Assembly: GCF_008632075.1 (NCBI RefSeq)
Contig: NZ_VWVM01000007.1
Location: forward strand, 204,462-268,461
Reading direction: 5' to 3'
DNA: 64,000 nt
Source of the DNA: Candidatus Pantoea gossypiicola
GTDB taxonomy: Bacteria > Pseudomonadota > Gammaproteobacteria > Enterobacterales > Enterobacteriaceae
Shown here: positions 25,769 to 34,340 of the stretch, piece by piece
How the letters are laid out: each line of letters begins with the position of its first letter
How positions within the stretch are numbered: position 1 is the stretch's first letter
Program-made: the position numbers and the translations under genes
The notes under the pieces: generated by a model
What the model was told of the DNA's origin: nothing
Database searches by the model: none
What the model saw: the letters and a program-made list of their open reading frames with translations, nothing else

Positions 25769-26797
25769 TTACCTGTCGAAGTGAATCACGCCTTTGATCA
25801 GTTCGCGATTGTTGATGACCTGCACCTCAAAGGTTTCATCCAGCGTGGAGAAAGCCAGATGGTGATTCAGCATCATGTCGGCGCGCAGCTGGCCGCTGGC
25901 CATTAACGCACGCACCCGATCAAAGTCTTCACGGGTGGCGTTGCGGCTGCCCATCAGCGTGGCCTCTTTTTTGTGGAATTCACTGTCCGGGATGACCAGA
26001 TCGCCTTTGTGCAGACCGACATAGACGATGGTTCCGCCGTGTCGCATCAGGTTGACCGCGTTATTCATCGCCGCAGGATTGCCGGTGGCGTCGATCACTT
26101 TCAGCGCCAGACGGCCACCAAACTGCTCGCGCAACGCATTATCGAACACCTCATCAGCCGGATTCAGTGCCGCCAGCCCGAGCTGGTCCGCAACATGCTG
26201 GCGACGGAATTCGCTGGTATCCGCGACGACCACCTGTGCGCCGCTGGCGGCGGCAATAGCGGCGACACCCAGTCCAATCGGCCCGGCACCCACTACCAGC
26301 ACCTGCTCATCCGCCCCGATTCCGGCACGCCGCACCGCATGAGCGCTGATGGCAAACGGCTCAATCAGCGCGGCTGCTTCCGGTGCCACCTCATCTACCG
26401 CCAGCAGGGTGCTGACCGGTACGCTTAGATAGTCGCAGAAACCGCCATCCTGATGCACACCAATCACCGAGATCTGCTCACAGCAGTTGGTTTTGCCGCT
26501 CTGGCAGGCGTCGCAGCGCAGGCAGGAGATGTAGGGCATCAATGCTACCCGCTGGCCCGGCTGAAAGCCCTCAGCGCCACTGCCCAGCGCCACCACTTCC
26601 GCACAGATTTCATGGCCCAGCACCCGTGGATAGCTGAAGAACGGCTGATTGCCGGACCAGGCGTGGATATCAGTGCCGCAGATCCCGGCGGTAAGGATTT
26701 TAATCAGCGCCTCGCCCGCGGCAGGCGTTGGGGTGTCGCGAGTCGCCCAGACCATCTTACGTGGTTCAGCGATGACCAGTGCTTTCATTGTTGTCAT
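25769..26797 (-). CDS. lgoD: L-galactonate 5-dehydrogenase-like zinc alcohol dehydrogenase
   Basis: A 342-residue MDR-family dehydrogenase closely resembling E. coli LgoD (YjjN). Catalytic zinc: ICGTDIHAW and LGHEICAEV; structural zinc cysteines in CLRCDACQSGKTNCC; Rossmann motif VVGAGPIGLG. It should oxidise L-galactonate to D-tagaturonate with NAD+. The gene is divergent from lgoR, whose operator lies between them, and lgoT follows lgoR, so the locus has the E. coli yjjLMN gene set in a rearranged order. Confidence 0.87.
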   Translation of the reverse strand: MTTMKALVIAEPRKMVWATRDTPTPAAGEALIKILTAGICGTDIHAWSGNQPFFSYPRVLGHEICAEVVALGSGAEGFQPGQRVALMPYISCLRCDACQSGKTNCCEQISVIGVHQDGGFCDYLSVPVSTLLAVDEVAPEAAALIEPFAISAHAVRRAGIGADEQVLVVGAGPIGLGVAAIAAASGAQVVVADTSEFRRQHVADQLGLAALNPADEVFDNALREQFGGRLALKVIDATGNPAAMNNAVNLMRHGGTIVYVGLHKGDLVIPDSEFHKKEATLMGSRNATREDFDRVRALMASGQLRADMMLNHHLAFSTLDETFEVQVINNRELIKGVIHFDR

Positions 26798-26902
26798 GGT
26801 GATTCTCCGGTTGTCCTGCTGGCAGTTATGGCGAATCCTGCTCGCCGCGCGGCGTTCGTTTGCGGGAAGTGTGAAGCACGGCGATTTTTTTGGGCTTTGA
26901 AT

Positions 26903-26924
26903 GGTTTTTAATGCATAAAAAACC
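26903..26924. promoter_or_regulatory. Palindromic operator between lgoD and lgoR
   Basis: GGTTTTTAAT (26903-26912) and ATAAAAAACC (26915-26924) form a nearly perfect 22-bp palindrome. The left arm is the exact reverse complement of ATTAAAAACC, which recurs twice upstream of lgoT. It ends one base before the lgoR Shine-Dalgarno, so it is well placed for autorepression and for control of divergent lgoD. Binding by LgoR is inference. Confidence 0.6.
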
Positions 26925-26934
26925 GGAGAGTGAG

Positions 26935-27837
26935 ATGAGTCACAGCCAGAATTTGCGTCAGAACGTGATCAACCAGATGCTGGAGAGCATTGCTCAGCGC
27001 CACATCTGTTCACCCCTGCCGCCGCAGGCGGCGCTGGCCGAGATGTTCAATATCAGCCGCACCACAGTGCGTCATACCCTGCACTATCTGCATCAGTGCG
27101 GCGTGCTGGATAAAGTCGATCAGACTTACGTTATCGTACGTGAACCGCGCGATGATGACGGCTTTAGCGCCTTAACGCCGCCGATTGAGCAGCAGGCCAG
27201 CCACTTCGAGCAGATGTTTTTTAATATGATTAATCAGCGGCAGCTGGTGCCAGGCGACACCTTCAGCGAGCTGCAACTGGCGCAGCAGGTGAAGGTCAGT
27301 CCGGTAGTGGTACGCGAGTTTCTGCTGCGCTTTATGCGCTATGACCTGCTGGAGCCGGTGAAACGCGGCCAGTGGCGGATGAAGAAGTTTACGCAGGATT
27401 ACGCCGAGAAGCTGTTTGAGCTGCGCGAGATGCTGGAAACCCACGCCCTGAGCCGCTTCCTCAATCTTCCCGCCAGCGATGAGCGCTGGGTGCAGGCGCG
27501 GGATCTGCTGGATCGTCATCGATCAATGCGTGACACCATTGCCAGTAATTATCGCCACTTTGCCGCGCTGGACCGCCAGATGCATTCGCTGATTTTATCC
27601 GCGGCCAACAACCCGTTTTTTAATCAGTCACTGGAGATTATCTCGGTGATCTTTCACTCGCATTATCAGTGGGATGAGAGCGATCTCAAGCAGCGCAATA
27701 TTGTGGCGCTGGAGGAGCATATGGCCATTCTCACCGCGCTGATTGGTCGTCAGGATATCGACGCACTCTGCGCCCTGCATAACCATCTGGCGACCGCCAA
27801 AACCTCGATGGTGCGCTCAATCGGTCAGTACAATTAA
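26935..27837 (+). CDS. lgoR: GntR/FadR-type regulator of L-galactonate genes
   Basis: A 300-residue regulator similar to E. coli LgoR (YjjM). The ATG at 26935 (MSHSQNLRQNVINQMLESI) is preceded by CCGGAGAG seven bases away; ATG 26911 lies inside the operator. It has an HTH at AALAEMFNISRTTVRHTLHYL, a second winged-helix-like segment (ELQLAQQVKVSPVVVREFLLRF) and an FCD all-helical effector domain (LFELREMLETHALSRFL; FAALDRQMHSLILSAANN). Two winged-helix segments before the FCD domain is a feature of this subfamily. Confidence 0.85.
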   Translation: MSHSQNLRQNVINQMLESIAQRHICSPLPPQAALAEMFNISRTTVRHTLHYLHQCGVLDKVDQTYVIVREPRDDDGFSALTPPIEQQASHFEQMFFNMINQRQLVPGDTFSELQLAQQVKVSPVVVREFLLRFMRYDLLEPVKRGQWRMKKFTQDYAEKLFELREMLETHALSRFLNLPASDERWVQARDLLDRHRSMRDTIASNYRHFAALDRQMHSLILSAANNPFFNQSLEIISVIFHSHYQWDESDLKQRNIVALEEHMAILTALIGRQDIDALCALHNHLATAKTSMVRSIGQYN

Positions 27838-27853
27838 AAACCGATTAAAAACC
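27833..27853. promoter_or_regulatory. Tandem ATTAAAAACC repeats upstream of lgoT (probable LgoR site)
   Basis: ATTAAAAACC at 27833-27842 and again at 27844-27853: two identical 10-mers, 11-bp period (one helical turn), starting at the lgoR stop codon. The same 10-mer is one arm of the lgoD-lgoR palindrome. This suggests a separate LgoR-controlled promoter for lgoT within the 170-bp gap. Confidence 0.55.
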
Positions 27854-28007
27854 ACAAAGCATTAGCTCCCGCACGATTCAGAAACATCTTTGCAACATCC
27901 TTAACCCTTTGCTCGTAGTCTCGACTGCAACGTCACGGCGGCCTTTTGCCGCTGCGCGCAGACCCCTTCTCACCATAACGATAAGTACCCAGTTTCGGGA
28001 GAGTGCA

Positions 28008-29360
28008 ATGGAAAAGAGTTCAGTAACCGGCCGCGACAGCGTGACCGGCGACACGCCACCAGGCCAGGATTTCGTGCCGATGCGCAGCGACGTGGTGCGT
28101 TCACCGCGCATCCGCAAAGTGCAGATCACGGCGATGTTGCTGCTGCTGTTCGCCGCCATCATCAACTATCTGGATCGCAGCTCGCTGTCGGTGGCGAATA
28201 TGACCATCCGCGAGGAGATGGGGCTGAGCGCCACTGAAATCGGCCTCCTGCTCTCTGCTTTTTCACTGGCGTATGGCCTGGCGCAGCTGCCGTGCGGTGC
28301 GCTGCTGGATCGTAAAGGGCCGCGCATTATGCTCGGTATCGGCATGTTTATCTGGTCGCTGTTCCAGGCGGCTTCTGGTCTGGTGCATAACTTCACCCAG
28401 TTCGTGCTGGTGCGTATCGGCCTCGGCATTGGTGAAGCGCCGATGAACCCGTGCGGCGTGAAAGTCATCAACGACTGGTTCAACATTAAAGATCGCGGCA
28501 TGCCGATGGGGATGTTCAATGCGGCGTCGATGATTGGACTGTCCGTAGCACCGCCCATTCTGGCGGCGATGATGCTGGTGATGGACTGGCGCGGCATGTT
28601 TGTCACCATCGGTATCCTCGGCATGTTCCTCGCGATCGGCTGGTATATGATCTACCGCGACCGCGACAACAACACCCTGAGCGCCGAAGAGATCCACTAT
28701 CTGCAGGCGGGCAGCGTGGCGGCGCGTAAAGAGCCGATCAGCTTCAAAGAGTGGCGCGGCCTGTTTAAGCAGCGCACCATGTGGGGCATGATGATTGGCT
28801 TCAGCGGCATCAACTACACTGCGTGGCTCTACATCGCCTGGCTGCCGGGCTATCTGCAGTCGACCTATCATCTCGATTTGAAAAGTACCGGCCTGCTGGC
28901 GGCGATTCCGTTCCTGTTTGGGGCGGCGGGCATGCTGCTGAATGGCTATGTGGTTGATTCACTGGTGCGTCGTGGCTTTAACGCAGTGAAAACCCGTAAA
29001 GTCTGCATCGTCAGCGGGATGCTGCTGTCCGCCGGGTTTACTGCGGTAGTGACCCGCGCGACCGATACCACCAGCGCCGTGACGCTGATCGGGATGGCGC
29101 TGTTCTGCATCCACTTTGCCGGAACGTCGTGCTGGGGACTGATCCACGCCAACGTCACCGCCCGCATGACCGCCTCGGTCGGCAGCATTCAGAACTTCGC
29201 CAGCTTTATCTTCGCCTCGTTCGCGCCCGTCATCACCGGCTGGGTGCTCGACACCACCAAATCGTTCAGCCTGGCGCTGATGATTTGCGCCTGTGTGACG
29301 CTGGCTGGCGCACTCGCCTACCTGCTGCTGGTGCGCCAGCCGATTACCGACGGCGAATAA
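28008..29360 (+). CDS. lgoT: L-galactonate/hexonate MFS symporter
   Basis: A 450-residue major facilitator of the anion:cation symporter family, closely similar to E. coli LgoT (YjjL). It has twelve predicted helices; INYLDRSSLSVAN in helix 1, the motif GALLDRKGPRIML between helices 2 and 3, GIGEAPMNPCGVKVINDWF in helix 4, and SVGSIQNFASFIFASFAPVITG late. The ATG at 28008 has GGGAGAG upstream; the frame is open earlier but without family features. It imports L-galactonate with protons. Confidence 0.9.
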   Translation: MEKSSVTGRDSVTGDTPPGQDFVPMRSDVVRSPRIRKVQITAMLLLLFAAIINYLDRSSLSVANMTIREEMGLSATEIGLLLSAFSLAYGLAQLPCGALLDRKGPRIMLGIGMFIWSLFQAASGLVHNFTQFVLVRIGLGIGEAPMNPCGVKVINDWFNIKDRGMPMGMFNAASMIGLSVAPPILAAMMLVMDWRGMFVTIGILGMFLAIGWYMIYRDRDNNTLSAEEIHYLQAGSVAARKEPISFKEWRGLFKQRTMWGMMIGFSGINYTAWLYIAWLPGYLQSTYHLDLKSTGLLAAIPFLFGAAGMLLNGYVVDSLVRRGFNAVKTRKVCIVSGMLLSAGFTAVVTRATDTTSAVTLIGMALFCIHFAGTSCWGLIHANVTARMTASVGSIQNFASFIFASFAPVITGWVLDTTKSFSLALMICACVTLAGALAYLLLVRQPITDGE

Positions 29361-29376
29361 TTACCGCTGACGGCGG

Positions 29377-30774
29377 CTACGTCAGCGCCGTCAGGGTGAC
29401 GCCATATTTCGCACCGTAACGTTTAATCCCGGCCATTACCTTCTCTGTACTCAGAGGAGGCGGTGGTGGCAACAGCGGTGCCCGTTCACGCAGCGCCGAG
29501 TCGAAGCGGGCAAACGTTGCGAAATCACGCGGGAACCGTTCTTCATCCACCCCAATCAATGCCCCCTCGTCACGCGCATGGGACAACAGTGCCTGCCAGC
29601 GATCAATATCCGCCAGCCCGATGCTTTCAGTACCGTGAGAAAAGAGCATCATGTCGATGTTGCGGAACGGCGGCTGTTTTTCCAGGAAGCGTTGCAGCGC
29701 CGCTGCGGACGGTTCGGTACAGAATACCAGCCAGAACGGAATCGCCTGCTGCTGCTGCGTACACCAGGGATCCATCAGCAGGAAACTGTCCACTGTCAGC
29801 CGGGTCGGTAAAATACCCGCCGCCAGATACCAGTCGCGATAAATCTCCGCCACCACATAACTCATCGCTTCCGGGTCTTCGTAACGAATCTCCATCAGTT
29901 TCCAGTTCTGCGCTGCCGCCAGTTTTTTCAGTGGGGAAATCAGATAACCATCCAGGCCCCACTCCGCTTCCGGTACGTGGTCGGTGATGTCAGGCGGCGT
30001 CCAGCGCTCGCGGTCAATGCCGTAACGCGCCAGATATTCCGCTACCCGCGGGCCGCCCTGCAAATACTCTTTTTCGGTTGCGCCACCGAGCGCGCCAAAC
30101 TGAAAGAACGAGCGATCGCTGGTGCGTGTCACCGGCCACTGGCGGGTGCAGTGGTTGATAAACAGCGTTGAACCCGCGGGCAGGCTCCCCATCAGAAACT
30201 CATTAAAAGCCAGCGGCAGTTCGCGCAGTTTTAACCGGAAATAGCGCATCTGGTCGAGCATCAAGCGATCCTGATTCGGGTCATGCATATGGTGTACCGC
30301 CAGCCGCGGCCAGGCGGCCAGCAGTGCAGCGGCTATCTCTTTACCCTGCTCAAAGCTCGCCATCGCATCATCAGGATCGCTGTTGGTCGCCCGCACCGGA
30401 CAGAGAAAGGTCTGCGGCAGCCAGGGCACGCCCATCGCCGACGCCAGATGCACCAGCGCACCGTTCGACGAGCCGATAAACGCCGCCGGATAATCCTGCT
30501 GCGGGTACTCGCTGACCATCCATTCTGCGATGCCTTCCACATCCAGCTCGCCCGCCTGACGCAGGCTGATGCCTTCGGCCATGCCGCCCAGCGCATAGCC
30601 CCACTCGCGCAGCCCGGTCGGCAGACGGTTCAAGGAGGGTAGCAGCCGGTCGAGCGTCGGTGACTGGCTTGGGCTGGCAAAAGGTCGATCGTGGAGCGCA
30701 TTCGCCAGCGCCAGCAGCATGGCGGCGGCCGAGTCAAAACGGGCGATGCCCTTGGGCGGTTTACTCATGCTCAT
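29377..30774 (-). CDS. Unrecognised alpha/beta-hydrolase-like protein, 465 residues
   Basis: I do not recognise the family. The N-terminal half contains AAFIGSSNGALVHLASAMG near residue 100, where G-S-S-N-G fits a serine-hydrolase nucleophile elbow. Later parts are rich in Trp, Tyr and Pro (VPEAEWGLDGYLISPLKKLA, HGTESIGLADIDRW). A PPPPP stretch lies near the C-terminus. No signal peptide or membrane helix is evident. It overlaps the upstream membrane-anchored hydrolase gene by 14 bp, so the two are translationally coupled and probably act in one pathway. A 9-bp stem-loop (29367-29375 with 29386-29394) spans its end. Confidence 0.75.
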   Translation of the reverse strand: MSMSKPPKGIARFDSAAAMLLALANALHDRPFASPSQSPTLDRLLPSLNRLPTGLREWGYALGGMAEGISLRQAGELDVEGIAEWMVSEYPQQDYPAAFIGSSNGALVHLASAMGVPWLPQTFLCPVRATNSDPDDAMASFEQGKEIAAALLAAWPRLAVHHMHDPNQDRLMLDQMRYFRLKLRELPLAFNEFLMGSLPAGSTLFINHCTRQWPVTRTSDRSFFQFGALGGATEKEYLQGGPRVAEYLARYGIDRERWTPPDITDHVPEAEWGLDGYLISPLKKLAAAQNWKLMEIRYEDPEAMSYVVAEIYRDWYLAAGILPTRLTVDSFLLMDPWCTQQQQAIPFWLVFCTEPSAAALQRFLEKQPPFRNIDMMLFSHGTESIGLADIDRWQALLSHARDEGALIGVDEERFPRDFATFARFDSALRERAPLLPPPPPLSTEKVMAGIKRYGAKYGVTLTALT

Positions 30775-31672
30775 TCTCCTGCTGAATACGCGCCAGAAAC
30801 GGGCGAATGGCGTTGCAGAAACTCCACGGATAGACGTAGTGCAGCGTATGGGTGCCGTCTCGCAGCGTCAGGCGTTCGCTGTGCGGCATCAGGGCAGCAA
30901 GCTCATCCAGCCAGCGCGCCCGACAGATGGGATCGCGCGAGCCGCGCAGCAGCAGCGTCGGCGCAGTGATGTAAGTCAGACGATGTTCTATGCGATCGCG
31001 CATCATGGCGCGCATCGTGCCAAAGGCGCGCCATAGCCCCGCTTTAGCGTAATCGATACGGGCCAGCGGCCCCGGCGGACGGCGCGTTTCCAGGCGGCCA
31101 TTACGCCAGCTGCGCCACAGCTGACGCGGCAGGCTGCGGGCATGACGATCAACCGTCGGCCCCTGCAACACCAGCCCCGCCACCGCCTGCGGATATTTCA
31201 CCGCCAGTGCCGCCAGAATCTGACACCCAAACGAGTTCCCGACCCAGATGGCACGCTCAAACCCGTTGTGCTGTAGCCAGAGCCAGAGCGCGTCAGCCTG
31301 CTCATCCACGGACATAATCGGCGCAGAAGCAGGCAGCGCACTGGCCCCAAACCCCGGCAAATCCGGCACCAGTACGTGATAGTCGCGACCCAGCGCCAGC
31401 GCCAGCGGCTCCATCGCCCGGCCCGACATCACCAGACCGTGAACCAGCACCACCGGCAGTCCCCGATCTTCATTAGGCGTGACGCGGGTAAACATGCGCC
31501 AGTCGCCCACCTGCTGAAAGTAACCCGCCAGCCCGGCGTGATGACTGCGCGACGACACTGGCGGTGTCTGCTTCAGCTGTTGCCAGCGTTTCATACCCCA
31601 AAGCGTAGCTGCCACACCTAATCCCACGCCTGCCACAATCGCTGCCTGTTTTCGTTGATGCTTCTGGATCAT
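30761..31672 (-). CDS. Membrane-anchored alpha/beta-hydrolase
   Basis: A 303-residue serine hydrolase. Residues 10-27 form an N-terminal hydrophobic anchor (AAIVAGVGLGVAATLWGM) following a basic start, so the domain may sit on the membrane. LVHGLVMSGRAMEPL is the oxyanion loop, VGNSFGCQIL carries the nucleophile, LLLRGSRDPICRARW the acid, and DGTHTLHYVYPW the histidine. Similar to lipase/esterase or haloperoxidase-type hydrolases; substrate unknown. It is the first gene of a two-gene operon. Confidence 0.87.
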   Translation of the reverse strand: MIQKHQRKQAAIVAGVGLGVAATLWGMKRWQQLKQTPPVSSRSHHAGLAGYFQQVGDWRMFTRVTPNEDRGLPVVLVHGLVMSGRAMEPLALALGRDYHVLVPDLPGFGASALPASAPIMSVDEQADALWLWLQHNGFERAIWVGNSFGCQILAALAVKYPQAVAGLVLQGPTVDRHARSLPRQLWRSWRNGRLETRRPPGPLARIDYAKAGLWRAFGTMRAMMRDRIEHRLTYITAPTLLLRGSRDPICRARWLDELAALMPHSERLTLRDGTHTLHYVYPWSFCNAIRPFLARIQQENEHE

Positions 31673-32233
31673 CCGCTGCTCCTGATTTGGGGAGAATAAT
31701 TTAGTGTAGGACGGGATCGGGTTGGCGGCGGGTTAATGGTGGGTTGGGGTGGGAGGTAAGTACGGCATTCCGAATTTCGCTACGTAACAAACACAGGGGG
31801 AACTCTCTCAAAACATTACTGGCCTGCTTACAACGCCGCTTAAAGTGCCTGAATTTCTATCTCAAAGTAGTTTACTATTCTGCCGAATGAGTAAAACTGT
31901 TTACACATCATTACCCCTTCATTAAAGTTAACTAAATAGAATTTTTTAGACGAATTACTTTGTTGGGCCAACCGGTTAAAAAGAGTGTGGCAAACAGAGA
32001 AGCGCCATTATTTAACTGCTAAATTTGGCGTGATTAAAGAAACATTACTTAAAGTATATGTTGAACTTGCTTACCCCGCTGGACAACTGGAAAATTTCAT
32101 TGGAAAAAGACCGATACATTACCTATTCAGTTAATAGAAGCATCTTCAGCGAATAAGCTGAACTACAGGATCGGGTTCCTGTATGAATCAACACCAGCAC
32201 GGAGAGATGAAAATGGATGCAGCTCTGCTGTGA
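31673..32233. other. Intergenic stretch with AT-rich, decayed sequence
   Basis: A G-rich start (31700-31760) changes abruptly to AT-rich DNA near 31765, which marks the edge of an accessory patch. The only coding trace is a possible DUF3606 remnant (31940-32134). GGAGAG at 32203 precedes an ATG (32213) whose frame stops after six codons, suggesting that the original start of the next gene has been lost or shifted. Confidence 0.5.
31940..32134 (+). pseudogene. Possible DUF3606-like remnant
   Basis: A stop-free frame of 64 codons without an ATG. Its middle reads EKRHYLTAKFGVIKETLLKV and continues with LENFIGK, which resembles the pattern of DUF3606 proteins (E.RYW..KFGV....L...V.......V..(Y/F)L). 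Similarity is by eye and short. It may instead be chance coding in AT-rich DNA. Confidence 0.25.
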
Positions 32234-33040
32234 ATGATGCGCTCAGGTGGACGAAACCAGGCATGGGCAGAAACGATGGTTAATCTTGAGGCTCGTAAAC
32301 TTGTAAATGTAGCGAATCGTGTTGCTTCATTTCATCTGAATCACGGGCTTTCACGCATTCAATTCGTTGAGGAAATTAAAAAAGTTATTGAAGACGAGTT
32401 TGCTGTGGCCCGCCGGGCCAGAACAGACGAAGAGTGTATGGTCTGCATCAATACGCTGCGAGCCGAAACTGAAAGCCTTCACGAGCAGGATCGTCTTCTC
32501 CGTACAGAGGTTGCCAGGCTGTATGTCAAAGTGGAATTTATTCGAGAGAATAACAAAATTGTCGGATATGTCATTTCAGTGGTAAACATCGTGTTGTCTG
32601 GCCTGACGATTGTTGGTGGGGTAGGTATGGTAGCGTCAATGAATCCAGTCGGCATGTTAGCTGGTGCTACGCTATTTGTTGATGGCATCAATGGCATTAC
32701 CAGGGAAGCCAGCCATCTGCGTTATGGTGATAGTGCACATTCAGAAGGAATTTTTGCTGATAGCTCTATGGAAGCGGCAAAATTTATGGGTTTTACTCCT
32801 GAAACGGGCCTGGCGACTTATAAGGCCGCAACGCTGGTCTCAAGCGTGTATGGCATTACCGGTGCCATGCGCAAGCCCGAGGCGTGGAAACTATTCCGGT
32901 GGCTGCCTACAGATTATTTCCGTAAAGTTGAAACGATGAACAGGACGGAACTGACCATGAAGATCATTGACTATGGTATTAAGGGCAGAGTCATCTTTGA
33001 ACTGATCAACAACCGTGAGAGCAGCGCTCAAACCCGTTGA
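32234..33040 (+). CDS. DUF4225 domain-containing membrane-associated protein
   Basis: About 268 residues. Residues 15-110 are helical and charged (MVNLEARKLVNVANRVASFH; EQDRLLRTEVARLYVKVEF) and look like a coiled-coil region; two adjacent hydrophobic, glycine-rich segments follow (VISVVNIVLSGLTIVGGVG; MNPVGMLAGATLFVDGING). The C-terminal part KPEAWKLFRWLPTDYFRKVETM is characteristic of DUF4225, a family common in Erwinia, Pantoea and Pseudomonas with no assigned function. The start is uncertain: 32234 has no clear ribosome site and ATG 32276 is an option. The last 13 bp overlap the convergent small membrane gene. Confidence 0.75.
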   Translation: MMRSGGRNQAWAETMVNLEARKLVNVANRVASFHLNHGLSRIQFVEEIKKVIEDEFAVARRARTDEECMVCINTLRAETESLHEQDRLLRTEVARLYVKVEFIRENNKIVGYVISVVNIVLSGLTIVGGVGMVASMNPVGMLAGATLFVDGINGITREASHLRYGDSAHSEGIFADSSMEAAKFMGFTPETGLATYKAATLVSSVYGITGAMRKPEAWKLFRWLPTDYFRKVETMNRTELTMKIIDYGIKGRVIFELINNRESSAQTR

Positions 33041-33342
33041 GATCGAGTGTAACGCCATGCTTTGTAAGCTATTACCGGCGGCTGGAAAAATGCAGCAATC
33101 ACCGCCCCACACGCAAGTCCTATACCACCGGAAAAAATTGACTCTGAGGAGCCAAAGGCGAGCAGCAGCACGAATACGGCCAGACAGAAGCTAATGCAAC
33201 CGGTGGCGATGATAAACCGCCTTGCAAGATCGCCAATGGCTTCATTCAGGGTATCGCCAAAACGCTGAGTGTTACTCTTAATTTTACCCAATTCACGAGG
33301 CGTGAAACCTGAACGCAAGAGGTTGTCTTCGCTAACTTTCAT
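33028..33342 (-). CDS. Small two-helix membrane protein beside the DUF4225 gene
   Basis: A 104-residue protein with a cytosolic-type N-terminus (FTPRELGKIKSNTQRFGDTLNEAIGDLARR) and two transmembrane helices (FIIATGCISFCLAVFVLLLAFG and GGIGLACGAVIAAFFQPPVIA). I do not recognise a named family. It is convergent with and overlaps the DUF4225 gene by 13 bp. An immunity or accessory role is possible but unsupported. Confidence 0.6.
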   Translation of the reverse strand: MKVSEDNLLRSGFTPRELGKIKSNTQRFGDTLNEAIGDLARRFIIATGCISFCLAVFVLLLAFGSSESIFSGGIGLACGAVIAAFFQPPVIAYKAWRYTRSQRV

Positions 33343-33655
33343 ATTTTTATCCAGAATTTTAACGCGTTACGGTTCTGTATATCAGATTATTAAGAGAAGG
33401 GCGACATTGACTGTGCCGGGGTGCATTTGTGTAGCCTTGATTTTCTATTCCATAGGGTTCTATTGCAAGCCCGGAACTTCCCAGCAAGCGTTATCGGGTT
33501 TCATTTGATGAGATCTGATGAGGTCAGCAAGAACAGCCTCCGCCGGAAGGATTCGTAATGTCGCACTCACCCATCTAATAGTAAAAAGGGAAAGTGCGTT
33601 GCTATTGAAGATAAGGGTTTAGTCTCTGTTGCACTGGCAGATTGAAAGCTGATTA
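33343..33655. other. Intergenic stretch, no recognisable gene
   Basis: About 310 AT-rich bases between the small membrane gene and the DUF2625 remnant. I see no ORF with family similarity, no strong terminator and no repeat; it is consistent with decayed accessory DNA. Confidence 0.5.
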
Positions 33656-33940
33656 TTATTCGGCAGAATGATGGATTAAAAAAGAGTAAACCGATTGACC
33701 ACTCAGGGAAGATATTTCATTTCGCCAGTTATCCCATCGTACTTTTTGACAGAAAAGAATCAAATTGCCGCTAAAAGCCCAGCGCAAAAAATCTGAATAG
33801 TGAGTACCCATGCTCTCCCATTCGAAAGAATGCGGTGCGAGATAATATACGCCTGCACGGTCTTTACCAAATTCACTGCCGTTGATTGCAATAAACATCA
33901 TTAGCCACTAAAAGAGCCTCAAAAATCAGACATACATGAG
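33656..33940 (-). pseudogene. DUF2625 remnant, 5'-truncated and frameshifted
   Basis: The frame 33901-33656 reads MMFIAINGSEFGKDRAGVYY and HSFEWESMGTHYSDFLRWAF, the C-terminal half of DUF2625 proteins (normally a little over 200 residues). Directly upstream, in another frame, EALLVANDV can be read (33934 to about 33902), which is the segment that normally precedes FIAING in the family, so a frameshift lies near 33900. Further upstream homology is lost. The gene is therefore broken. Family identification is from memory of the motif. Confidence 0.6.
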
Positions 33941-34340
33941 ATCACTGCCAATCCATAATGCACGGAGGCAAAAAAGGGGTCATTTCATCGCCCGAAAGCG
34001 CTTATAGCGGGAAAACGACAAGAGTGGCAGTAGCAGAACGGACGCACAGGAAGTGAAAAAGCGTAGGTTTAACTCAGCGAAAGCAAAAAGTGATAATCAC
34101 AGGTCGATCCCTGACCGCGATTATCGAGGGTTTCTTGCGGGGTGCTTAGTACATGGCACCCGGCGGTACGTGTTTGAACGTCTCAACGTAAGCGCGGAAC
34201 ACGTGTTTAATGATGCGTTTCATAGAATACCTGATTCAAATTTAGTTGAAGATATACTGAAAAAGTATATCGCCTGTGCGTTTTAACAGCAAATAAATTT
34301 GAACCAGATCACAAAAATGCCGCTTTTATGTGCAAAAGCA
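33941..34340. other. Intergenic stretch with one doubtful ORF
   Basis: About 400 bases between the DUF2625 remnant and mntP. A GTG-initiated frame (34053-34286, plus strand) could encode 77 residues ending HRIPDSNLVEDILKKYIACAF; it has AGG close upstream but no family I recognise, and it may be the tail of a lost gene. Confidence 0.4.

Noticed and set aside
29367..29394. 9-bp stem-loop after lgoT as an intrinsic terminator
   Set aside because: No T-tract follows on either strand, and it overlaps the end of the convergent gene; may still impede transcription but is not called.
34053..34286. GTG-initiated 77-residue ORF between the DUF2625 remnant and mntP
   Set aside because: No family recognised, weak start context, located in decayed DNA; mentioned only within the intergenic entry.
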